From Mesostigma viride (taxonomy: Eukaryota; Streptophyta; Mesostigmatophyceae; Mesostigmatales; Mesostigmataceae): a stretch of 62,500 nt of DNA. Below, piece by piece: positions 51,433 to 61,111 of the stretch. The stretch lies in the NCBI GenBank assembly GCA_009746045.1, contig RPFO01000080.1:2980251-3042750 (forward strand). The letters are read 5' to 3'. Each line of letters opens with the position of its first letter. Positions within the stretch are counted from its first letter, which is position 1. A model generated the notes under the pieces. The model made no database searches, was not told where the DNA came from, and was given only the letters and a program-made list of their open reading frames with translations. Made by a program: the position numbers and the translations under genes.

Positions 51433-54400
51433 CACATCACCTAAAATCGGTCCGTCCGGTTACATGAGATCCTGGGAATTTTGGCGCGAACGCGTCGCGT
51501 TGAGGACGACGGGACCAGAAAAATTCCACCTCGCATGGCTGTCGACCCTATGTCCGCCGGAATATCAGTCAAAAGTCAATTATGCATGTTAAGTCGCTGC
51601 GATGGATGCAAACGACGCGTAAACTCTCCTGCTTTGCGATGATGCATGGTAGATATTATTCGCGTATGTTCATGCGTCAAAATAATTCGCAAACTGAGAC
51701 GCTGATTTTTTGTGTCGGCCAGATCTGGAATTGGCAGCGAAAATGCATGTTTATTAATTGTGGGGGAAACTTTTTTGTTGGAAGCTCACAATTCCCAAAA
51801 GGTGGAATCCGAATGGGCTTCAAGTCTACTTTCACGAGCGCTAATCAGTTTTTCGAGAAACGAATCACATTTTCCAGGCTGTCGCATTACCTGCCGGCAG
51901 GTCAGATTTTGCTGTTTTCAGTGACGTTTACGACCGTCCTTGCTTGATGCGTTTCTTCCTTTTTTTCGGCTCACGGCATGGCGGGGCTTGTTCCAACATG
52001 CCTGCGGAGGTGTAAGCTGTGTAGCCATGATTTAAAAGTCACATATTGCTCTCGCGCCACCATCTGTTACTGCTCGACACTGCAAGAAACACTGGTTGCC
52101 TGCTCGCAACGCAAGCACAAGCACGACAACGGTGCCCTAATCCACATCCAGGCGTGTATTTCCGAGAAAAACTTCAGGCTTTTGTCGCGGCATACCTTCG
52201 GTGTTCCAAGCCGTTCACCGCTCCCCGAAATAGTCTTATGACTCGCTTTTATAGCATTGTGGGTTCGCGTCCGCCATCTCCGCCGGGTGCTGACACGAGA
52301 TGTTCGCGCTGAACCTGGACTGCAAGGTCGCCCGCTACCGGCTAGCTGTACGTATTTAGCAAGCTCTGGATGATATTGTCATGGTTTTGGTGCAGGAAGG
52401 TGCTGTGGGGGGGTCTATCTCACCTCTTTACCTAGCTTTCCTCCTCCTAGCTTGACAGCTAAGTTTGCATCAGGAAGTCATGCTTGTTGACAAAGCTCGA
52501 TGGATATAAACCTTGGGATGTGCTGTGAAGGTGTTAGCATGCTTGCTTGAAGAATTGAATGCGTATTTGTGCAAGCCATGGACATTTTTTATTAAGGGCA
52601 GTAGGTAGCAGCCACGTTCTTATTCAATTGTGTCAGGACGTCTATGTTGCCTTTACTGCACTCTGTCCTAGAGGAGTTTGATGCCACTGTAGATGACTAT
52701 GACCAGTGGGGTGGTGAGGATGGGCCGGTGTGCTGGGGTCAGTGGGGTGAGCCTGAAGGGCACCTTGGATCACGTGACCCTTAGGCAATCATGCGAGGCT
52801 GTGCAGTTTATGGCTTGTGATGTATGGATGCAGCGGGTGAGGCAGGTTGTCGTTGCCGTGGCCTGTGTTAGTGAACTCTATCATCTTTTAACTTACCCAA
52901 AGCCCCCCTAGACCTAAACTGCCTCGCCTTCTTTGAGGGGTTGCCTTCTTTGAGGAGTGCCATGTCTTGAAAGGTTTGTTGGGGCCCTGGCATTTCAGAG
53001 TAGGTTGAGGTGGAGAGGGGTGGCACACTGCTAGGTGATGGCAGGGCCATCCATGTGATGCACCTTACGTTGGGATGGGGACCATGCATTTGTTCTTGTT
53101 GCTAGCATGGGCAGGGTGAGCGGCTGGGAGTAAGGTGTAAGTGCTACTTGCGCCACTGTCCGAAAGGGGAGCTCCATGCGGTGGGCAAACAGCGTTGCAA
53201 GCGTACACTTCACACAAATGTGGTCTGATGCACTCAGCTGACCTGCCATTTCTCTTGATGCACCAAACCACACTAAAGGCTTGATATAGCCGGTAGGAAA
53301 TGCATGTGCATGCAGTGTCAAAAGCAGAGAGGGACACTGTTAGCACATGAGTGTGATTGTAAACCGATGAGTGTGAGCCTCCCCGTGCCATCCCATGCAT
53401 TTTACACCTATTTTTGGCAAGCCCCCATCATGCCGCAGTTATGCACCGCCTATGCAAGGGGGATGAATAGACAGTTATAGGTGTGTTGAGGGATGAGATA
53501 AGGGTAAACATGAGGAGCCATGCAGGCTAAAACGGAAGGGCGATGTCAACAGTGTGTTTGCCCAGATTTTGATGTCAGGAGGGGCTGAAAGATCAGTGGC
53601 CACGATAAACCTAGGTGGATTACATGAGAGATGACACGACCATGAGAGGGTGGTAGATGAGTTCAACTGAGAAGAGCTAGCATTACATGCACAGATTCTT
53701 AATGACCTATGGACTGTCCAAGGGTTGGAGTTCAGTGCACGTTCCAAAGACTATGATGAGCATGACGATGATGGCAAGGGGGCGGGGGGCGCAATTAGGA
53801 CAGGCACTGATGCAGAATTATGTTGTACAGCAGCTAGGTGCTGAGCTCAATTGAATAGCAGCCCAAGCCACTGCTGTCCTTGATTGCGCTTTGTATTTCC
53901 ATGTAGCAGAGAGGCACCTGGCAGATATATATTTGGATTAGCTGCTATAAGACACGCACAGCAGGGGTGCCCAGCAGAGTGGGCCAAGTACTGCAAAGGA
54001 GATTGTGTGTGCTGCCGAGCGGGGCCCGTTTAGAAAAGAGACTGGTCAGCCGACAGGCACGACTGGTCAGCCAAGCTCCCCTTCTTGAGGCTTGTAGGCA
54101 CTATGGTGCTTGTTCCGAATGCCAGCATCTACTGTGATTGATGGTGATTTTATCCCTTGATGATCGCTTTTTTAGTCTGTGTTGGCTAATGTATCCAGCC
54201 CCAGTGGCATGTATATGAATCCCATGACAGCCATGACGATAATTGAGTGAAGAATGCAAAGTTTTCCAAGACAATGGCGCAGAATATGGAGTATTTTTGC
54301 AAAAATCGCTCTATTTCTGCTTGCATCCGTCACTTTTAGTGGGCCGGCAGTGGTCCTAATATGTCCAACTTGTGTTCTAGTGTAAATTCAAGTATTGTGC

Positions 54401-54838
54401 TATTAATGTGACGAATTCTGGCATGGTTGGGCCGCATATGTGCTGGCAGGGGCTTCATAAGTTTGAAAATAATGCACTAAAACGGTGTTTTGGCTCATGT
54501 ATGCCAGAATTATAGCACATAGTTTGGTCCTACATTGCATACTTAAGGGCGGTTTTTGTCTTTGGATATAAATTAATAAGCATGACCATTTCCAGCTGAA
54601 TTGGACTACATTTACTACTTGTGTGTGGCTGCTATGCCTCCTTATGCCTGGAAAACATCGTTTTTTGCACTTTTCCACGTCACGGTTTGATGCTAAAAAT
54701 AGGTCAGTTGGCCCCCCAATTAATGTGATGTGAACAGGGTCCTAGGGGGACCTTAAGTCCAGAAAGGCACCCCGATCTGACTATATGTGTGGGAGATATG
54801 ACCCCATGTAACAAAAAAGGCCGTTTTTAGGTGATGTG
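51433..54838. mobile_element. Inverted-repeat element (3.4 kb) inside pol
   Basis: The terminal inverted repeat CACATCACCTAAAATCGG on the left matches CACATCACCTAAAAACGG read from the right, 17 of 18 bases. The 3406-bp interior has only short frames with no recognised domain. A target duplication is unclear (left flank CTA, right flank AAA). The pol frame is in register on the two sides if a single A is counted as part of the insertion. Superfamily not assigned. Confidence 0.75.
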
Positions 54839-54839
54839 A

Positions 54840-55192
54840 AAGGAATATGGATATTTATTATGTATGTTCCTTCAGTTAGAAGTACAGGAGATACCTATCC
54901 CTAATAATAGTGTGGATATAGATATAAACACAGTGGATACAATAGGAGTGGGATTTACTGAAAATGAAATAGTAAGATACATGGCTGTGATAGATTCCTC
55001 AAAGGTTTTTGAAGAAAAGACTCCTTCTTATCCTCCTCCTCGTTCTGTTTTACACCGTGTAGTTATCAAGGACGGTGCAGTTCCTACGCACTCTCCGATG
55101 TATAGAATGGGCCCTACCGAGTTAAAGGAACTAAAACAGATTTTAGTGTCATTATTAGAAGCAGGATTGATAGAGCCTAGTAACTCCCCTAC
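54840..55192 (+). CDS. Chromovirus pol, protease-RT linker and RT start
   Basis: The frame from KEYGYLLCM through VLHRVVIKDGAVPTHSPMYR and MGPTELKELKQILVSLLEAG encodes the region just before the RT fingers. At about 55190 the reading moves by -1: the phrase SNSP in this frame should be followed by YSAGVLLVPKPNGK, found in the next frame. Most simply, one base is missing. Confidence 0.8.
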
Positions 55193-56695
55193 TCAGCTGG
55201 TGTCCTGTTAGTTCCTAAGCCAAATGGCAAGTTTCGCCTAGTTACTGATTATAGGAAGTTGAATGATATTACTGTGAAGTCTAAATACCCTCTACCTCGT
55301 ATTGATGATATATTTAATAAGGTTAAAGGTTCCACTTGTTTCACAGTACTGGATTGTGCGGATGGTTTTTGGCAGTTGCGTATAGCTCCTGAGGATTGCC
55401 ATAAAACCGCCTTTGCTACCCCTTTTGGTCATTACCAGTTTAGAGTAGCGGCTATGGGACTCTGTAACTCGCCTGCCTCTTTTCAAATGTTAATGAATGA
55501 AGTGCTTAGACCTGTTATGGGAAATTCTCATCTTCCTCAGGTGTCCTCTGATCTAAAGGATCCTTCCTTCTCCTCTGTTTCTTTATCTGAGCATGACCGT
55601 TCTTGTGCTCAAGCTTACTTAGATGATATTCTTATTTACTCTCCTGATTTTGAAACGCACCTACGTGATTTAAAGAAAGTATTAGAAATAATGGCTGAAA
55701 ATTCTTTGTGGGCGCGCCGTGCTAAAGTTCGTTCGGGTAGGAGTGTCCCATTTTTAGGGCACGTTCTGTCAGATGCCGGGGTCGCTACCGACCCGGATAA
55801 AACTAAGTCAATTCAGGAATGGCCTACTCCTACCGACGTTAAAGGTGTACGTAGTTTCCTAGGAATTGCTTCTTACTATAGGCGTTTTATCCCGCGTTTC
55901 GCAACTATAGCAGCCCCTATTAATCATTTATTAAAGAAGGATATCCCCTTTGTTTGGAGTAGTGAGTGTCAGTCGGCTTTTCAGTGCCTAAAATCCCTAC
56001 TCCTTTCCCCTCCTGTACTCATCCTACCGGATACTACTAAACCCTTTGTTGTGGCTACAGATGCTAGTAAAGTAGCTATAGGTGGTGTCCTTCTCCAGGA
56101 TCAGGGTCAGGGCTTACAGCCAATTGAGTATATCTCTAGGACAATGCTCCCTGCGGAGCGTAACTATCCCGTCCACCAGCAGGAACTCTTAGCTGTGGTG
56201 TATTGTTGCCACGCGTGGCAGCACTTCCTTAAAGGTGCTCAATTTGATGTCTGCCTGAATGAACCCTGTGAGCTAGATCCTTATAGGTTAGTTATCCAAA
56301 CGGATCATCGTCCCCTTACCCATCTTCTCTCCCAACCCAACCTTACCCCTCGGCAAGCGCGCTGGATGGAATTTTTAGCACAGTTTTCCCCTTTTAAACT
56401 TCAGTATGTCAAGGGTGTAGATAACATAGTACCAGATGCACTCTCTCGTCGTGCAGACTATTCCTTCTTCGAGGACCTTGATGTTCTCAATACTACTCTA
56501 GTTCCTACTACTATGGGTGTAACCCCTTATGGTGAACTACCTGATGATGATTCCTATGCCTACCTCTTTCATACAGCTGTTCGCATGCCTGATCTCCTTT
56601 CTCACGTAGGACTCTCTCTCCCGTGTGAGGCCCTTCCCGTGGCCTCGGTGGGGGGGAGGGGAAAAATAAAATTTCTATACCGCTTAGCCATATAG
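55190..56695 (+). CDS. Chromovirus reverse transcriptase and RNase H
   Basis: RT motifs in order: VPKPNGKFRLVTDYRKLND, CFTVLDCADGFWQLRI, GLCNSPASFQMLMN, and the catalytic AYLDDILIYS (about 55615). Connection: GVATDPDKTKSIQEWPTP and VRSFLGIASYYRRFI. RNase H: FVVATDASKVAIGGVLLQ, ELLAVVYCCHAWQHFL, VIQTDHRPLTHLL and NIVPDALSRRADY. It is complete and undamaged. The frame ends at TAG 56693 shortly after a G7 run (56650-56656). Integrase lies in the -1 frame. Confidence 0.95.
   Translation, partial: YSAGVLLVPKPNGKFRLVTDYRKLNDITVKSKYPLPRIDDIFNKVKGSTCFTVLDCADGFWQLRIAPEDCHKTAFATPFGHYQFRVAAMGLCNSPASFQMLMNEVLRPVMGNSHLPQVSSDLKDPSFSSVSLSEHDRSCAQAYLDDILIYSPDFETHLRDLKKVLEIMAENSLWARRAKVRSGRSVPFLGHVLSDAGVATDPDKTKSIQEWPTPTDVKGVRSFLGIASYYRRFIPRFATIAAPINHLLKKDIPFVWSSECQSAFQCLKSLLLSPPVLILPDTTKPFVVATDASKVAIGGVLLQDQGQGLQPIEYISRTMLPAERNYPVHQQELLAVVYCCHAWQHFLKGAQFDVCLNEPCELDPYRLVIQTDHRPLTHLLSQPNLTPRQARWMEFLAQFSPFKLQYVKGVDNIVPDALSRRADYSFFEDLDVLNTTLVPTTMGVTPYGELPDDDSYAYLFHTAVRMPDLLSHVGLSLPCEALPVASVGGRGKIKFLYRLAI
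56650..56656 (+). promoter_or_regulatory. Candidate -1 frameshift site, G7, RNase H to integrase
   Basis: GTG GGG GGG in the RNase H frame is followed by AGGGG, the same motif and register as at 50779. The -1 frame reads on through SYENVVPLGPPLLFGK into the integrase. A single lost G explains it equally well. Confidence 0.4.
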
Positions 56696-58331
56696 CGACT
56701 AGGTCAGGAAAGTCTTATGAAAACGTAGTCCCTCTAGGACCTCCCCTTCTCTTTGGCAAGGCGGTAGGAGATCTCTTTAAACCTGTTCTGGATACTTCTG
56801 TAGCGATGCCTACCTCTGATCTTGAACGCCTTATTAGTAGATTTACGGCCACTGAGCCGGAAGCATTAGCTGCCATTGCTGCACATCCCCAACAATTAGG
56901 CAAGCACCCTTGTAAATTTGTAGGTGGGTTTTTATATGTGCAGATAGCAGATTCTCCCCCTCAATGGCGCCTGTATGTCCCTCCTATCTGTCGCTCCTCC
57001 TTGCTCTTTGAGTTGCATGACTTAGCTGCTCACAGGGTGGTAAACGGGTACGGGACCTAGTAGCCCGCTCTTATTACTGGCCTTCCCTTTATAAGGATGT
57101 GGATGAGTATGTTAGAACTTGTCAATCTTGCCAGGAAATGAAACCCAATAATGTAGGACAGATAGCAGAACCTAGGACCTTGCCTGACCCTATCATGCCT
57201 TGGGATTCTATCATGATGGATTTTGTAGGACCTTTTAGAAAGAATGATAGGGGCAATGCCCAAATCCTTGTGTTCATAGATCGTTTTACTCGTATGTGCC
57301 ATCTTGTGCCGTGTCCTTTAGAACTCACCGCACGTGATTGCGCACGCCTATACCTCAATAATGTATATAGATATCATGGATTGAGTAGGCAGTTTATTAG
57401 TGATAAGGATAAATTATTTACCTCAGATTTTTGGCAGCAGTTTTTCGCTGCCATCGGTACCAAGGTTACCTACGGTACTGCCTACCACTCCTCCTCCTCT
57501 CATTTAGTAGAGCGTCTTAATAGAGTAGTAGAAGAAGCGCTTAGGCACTATGTTAATGGCTCGGGTAGTGATTGGGAGGATTATTTATGTTTGGTAGAGT
57601 TCTCCCTCAACAATTGTCCCCAAGCTGCGCATGGATATACGCCCTTCTTCTTAGATACTGGTAGACAGCCCCTTACCCCTACCTCTCTCTTAGCTAGTCC
57701 TCTACGGGACAAGGATGATGTGTCCCGAGATACTGTAGAAGGTGTACAGTCCTTACTAGATAGAATGAAAACTGCTCATGACCACGCGATCTCAGGGTAT
57801 CAAAAAGCTCAGGCTAAGTACCTTGCTAGGTTGCGTGCCTCCTTAGATAGACGAGCACCTGAGATAGAAGTAGGAGATCTAGTATTAGTAGAAGGCCCCC
57901 GTGTTGGCCGTTTTGCTCATAAGTTTGAAGCAGAACTGAAGGTCAAACTTAGGCCTGCCTTCTTAGGACCCTTCCATGTGTTGTCTAGGGTAGGAAATTT
58001 CTTGTATAAAGTCGATATCCCTACCTCTTGGCAAACGCATTCAAACACCTTCCATAGGAGCCAGCTTAAACTGTACCACCCTAGTACGTTCGCTGGCAGG
58101 GAGTTAGCGCCTGCCCCTTTAGAGCATAATCCTGACACTGGGGAAGTAGAAGACGAAGTAGAAAGCATCGTGGCCCATCGAGATATCAAAAAGGGCCGCG
58201 GTACCCAGCGTCAGTATAAAGTGAAGTGGATGTATGCTCGTAGTGAAGTAGATAAGGTTTGGTATACGGAGAGTGAGCTAGATGGGTGTAGTCGCCTGCT
58301 GCAGGAATATAAAACCCTGCACAAGCTCTAG
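56657..58331 (+). CDS. Chromovirus integrase with chromodomain
   Basis: The first part (to 57060) has FVGGFLYVQIADSPPQWRLY and the HH of the zinc site in LFELHDLAAH. A -1 shift near 57036 (one G missing in CACAGGGTGG) leads to RDLVARSYYWPSLY and CQSC. The DDE core reads WDSIMMDFVGPF, LSRQFISDKDKLF and SSHLVERLNRVVEEAL. The C-terminal part is EVGDLVLVEG and LGPFHVLSRVGNFLYKVD. A chromodomain at the end (VESIVAHRDI, QYKVKWMYA, VWYTESELDG) would guide integration by binding modified histones. Stop at 58329. Confidence 0.9.
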
Positions 58332-58407
58332 TCGTAGGCCTTCTCCTCTCTTATGTTATGTCTGCTGTCGACGGGTGGTTGGTTGTCCCCTCCCCTCCGC
58401 AGCCGTC

Positions 58408-60681
58408 ATGACAGAGCCTACCCCTCCGGCTGAGAGCCCGCTGCCGTCCCTGCCCCTACCGGACCCTGAGCTGTATTTCGAGGCCCTTCCGGGCCGCTGG
58501 GTGTCGCGATCATGTTACCGGGTGGCGTTGTGCAGCCGGCCCTTCAGGCCCAACATGCGAGCTTAGTCAGGGCGGCCCTCTTCGGGGTCACGTGGTATGG
58601 TCCTTCCCCTGATGAGCCGCACCAGCTTGTCCTGCACGGGTTCGACGATGCCGGACACTGTTTGTTGGGGTGTGGTTCCGCTGTCCCGCCTTGGGCAGAT
58701 AGATGCGGTTCTCCGGTGTGCCGTGTGTTCTCCTACCTCTCTACCCCTGTGGGCCGTACCTGCCTACGGGAGGTGTTCCCTTGGCTTCCGGCTGAGGGTG
58801 ATGCTGAGGTAGATGAGAACCCCTGCGACCTTTTACGGGCCGTAGAATTCATGGAGATAGCTGATCAGGCGGCGGGACTAGCGGTTGTTGGTCCTGCCCC
58901 TTCGGGCGCCCCAGCCGAGGTACATTATACTCCAGATTATTCTGCCTCGAGCGCTGCGTCCGCCTCCTCGGCGTCTGTTCCTCCCTCTCCGGTCCCGTCG
59001 TCCCCTCGGTCGACCCGGGGTGTTGCAGTGGAGCCTACCCATTCGGGTTTGCCTGATCCTCTTTCGGCGACGGTCTCGGCTATGCAGGCTCAGATCCAGT
59101 CCCTGACCACGGCGTTCGGGGCCTTCCTGGCGGCCCAGGCGCAGGTCCCGGCCACGCCAGCTGGATCCGCGCCTCCTACCCCTTCTGTTGCCCCGGCGAC
59201 TACGGCTTCGCCCGTTCCGGTGGCTGCTGCGACTCCTGCTGCCTCTGCGCCTGTGACCGCTGTACCTGCGCCTACGCGCGAGTCCCCTGCCCCTGTGACC
59301 GCGCCCGCTGTCGCTGCTTCCGAGCCTCCACCAGCTCAGTCGCAGCCGTCGCGGGGCTTCTTTGGCGACACTAGCGGACTGCCCAGGCTTTGGGAGGGTG
59401 GTCCCCCGCAGAGGATTCCGGTTCCTGACTGGAGCCTGGATGGTAGTCAATCTTATGCAGGACTGCCTGTCCCTACGGGCCCCATTTTTAACATGTGGCC
59501 TGAGGGTGCACCGGCAACCGAGACCGGCGCGCCAGCTTCGGTGGCGGGTTCGTCACGGCCCCCTCTGGCTTCGGGTCCGGCGCGACCGTCTGCTGTACCA
59601 GTGTCACCTGCGTCGGTGTCGGCTCCTGCCCCTGTCGGCCCTGCTTCGGCCCCTGCCCCTTCGGCCTCTCTGTCTTTGGCTGCGGTTGTTCGGTCCACCG
59701 GCCAGGATCCTCGCGCTACCCGCGCTTCCGACTCCCTCCGGGAGTTGTCCCAGGGTGATCGGGACAGGGCTCCTTCTGTGGTGCATGCGACGCCGGAGTC
59801 GCGCGACACGCCCGTGCCTGGATGTGGTATGTCCGCACTCGCCTGCCGCCAGTGTGATCTGCCGCGCGCCTCCGCCGAGCTGGCCATCTCGCCCATGTCC
59901 TATGGGTTTTCCCAGGTGTGTCGGGCGCCTCGGGATCGTGGCCTACCCATTGAGACTGATCGGCCTCCTTTCGACATGGTTATTTTAGCTGATCCTGTGT
60001 TCCAGGGTGAGATCCTGGTTCGGCGCGTTCTGTATCGCTGGGCTAGGCGCCACAACGACTTGGATACCTACGGTGGGTTCCAGTGGGCTTACCCTCCGCC
60101 TCTGGGCATTATGGCTTCGGATGCCCTTACGGTAGAGTTTCCTGCGGTGCCGGGTGTTACGTACACCACGGTCCTCCAGCCCATCCTCGAGTGGGATGCC
60201 CGGCGTCCGGCGCCCCTCCCGGGCCAGGGTCTAGACTCCCGCGGCCACCCTCCTCCTCGGGCCAGCGACTACCTAGAGACATTCGGGTCGCGCCAGTGTA
60301 CGCGTCGGTGGCGTTCCCGCGAGATTCGGCACATCCGGTTGTGGCCGTCCAACGTGGAGCCCCTGGTAGATCTGTTTTTCCCGACGGGTATGCGCCCTCG
60401 GATCCGGTATCATCGCCTGCTCCTTCGGGCTCTCTGCCTGATCGCGGTAGAGCCTTTCCTACGCCTCTTTGCCTGCGGTTTCCTGGACTGGGCCCGGGGC
60501 CAGGTCGTTCTTACACAGCATAGGTACTACTGGGCCTTCCTGGGCCTTTTCCTGACGGCGTGTGGGCCGATGTTTTCCTCACTGTAGATAGGCATGACAA
60601 TGTTGAGGATGTGTCTCACTACCAGGCCTACCTGGATGTCCTGCTGGCCTCCCGTGGTACCTACCAGACGGATGGCCATTA
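58408..60681 (+). CDS. Chromovirus 3' ORF of unknown function (about 750 aa, two apparent frameshifts)
   Basis: Starts MTEPTPPAESPLPSLPLPDP at 58408, moves by -1 near 58563 into the long frame 58512-60587, and by -1 again near 60545 to a likely end at TAG 60681 (FPDGVWADVF to TYQTDGH). The N-terminal domain has several Cys and Trp (LLGCGSAVPPWADRCG, VCRVF). A 350-residue Pro/Ala/Ser-rich middle follows, then a folded-looking C-terminal domain (ILVRRVLYRWARRHNDLDTY, CTRRWRSREIRHIRLWPSN). No signal peptide or clear membrane span is seen, so an envelope protein is not supported. Its place downstream of integrase is where extra genes occur in some LTR elements. Confidence 0.6.
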
Positions 60682-61070
60682 GATAGAGGGCCTTAGGCCC
60701 GACCTGAGGGTGTTGTCCCTCCGGTATGTAGAGTCGCCCTCATGTTCTGGCCAGTTGACTGGTCGTTCTTGGTCCTTGGTGCTGATTGGTTTACTCTGTG
60801 TGTCCTGCCCAGTGCCGTTCCCCCCCGGCAAGGACTTTGTTCCAGGCAGTTAGGGAAACCTACCACCAGGCTTGGTGCTGGCTAACCCTACACCTCCAGG
60901 CGTGGTGGTGGAGACCGTGTGAACTATTGGTGCCTTGTATCTTGGATGGCCTGCTGACTGTGTTAGTGTGTGCTGGGTGCATTAGGTTTCCTACCCCTTG
61001 TTTTCCTCCCTGTGCGTAGGGAGAGGGCTGATATCCGCGGCGTAACACTAACTACCCTACTCGTCCAAAC
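60682..61070 (+). other. 3' end of the chromovirus
   Basis: No gene. The 18 bases GATATCCGCGGCGTAACA at 61030-61047 recur at 31890. No longer repeat with the left end was found by eye, so the 3' LTR is absent, very diverged or very short. Confidence 0.45.
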
Positions 61071-61111
61071 GCCGGTGCCATGCAGCTAGTCTATCTGATG
61101 TATCTACCTGA
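61071..61111 (-). mobile_element. LINE fragment, right part, split by the chromovirus
   Basis: GCAGCTAGTCTATCTGATGT and ATCTACCTG are the reverse complement of the family segment before the KPAQPGR codons. They complete the fragment at 31145-31187. The next LINE copy begins directly after it in the opposite direction. Confidence 0.8.

Larger units (their letters stand above)
31188..61070 (+). mobile_element. Ty3/gypsy chromovirus, split by nested inserts
   Basis: The outer element is bounded by the 11-bp direct repeat GCCGGTGCCAT (31177-31187 and 61071-61081) inside a LINE fragment. Without its inserts it is about 10.4 kb. Plus-strand order: a small basic ORF (31757), a viroplasmin-like ORF, gag with zinc knuckle, aspartic protease, RT with YLDD, RNase H, zinc-binding and DDE integrase, chromodomain, then a long 3' ORF. 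PR-RT-RH-IN plus chromodomain defines chromoviruses. Three elements inserted directly into it, and Copia B lies inside one of them. I could not recognise long terminal repeats: only 18 bases (GATATCCGCGGCGTAACA) recur, at 31890 and 61030. An 11-bp duplication is longer than usual for this class, so the exact ends are provisional. Confidence 0.75.

Noticed and set aside
52693-53747. Several 70-110 codon frames on both strands inside the 51433-54838 element
   Set aside because: No domain, no consistent strand, and no start context; length expected by chance in this composition.
58408-60681. Envelope gene of the chromovirus
   Set aside because: No signal peptide, clear membrane anchor or fusion-type hydrophobic segment could be seen.
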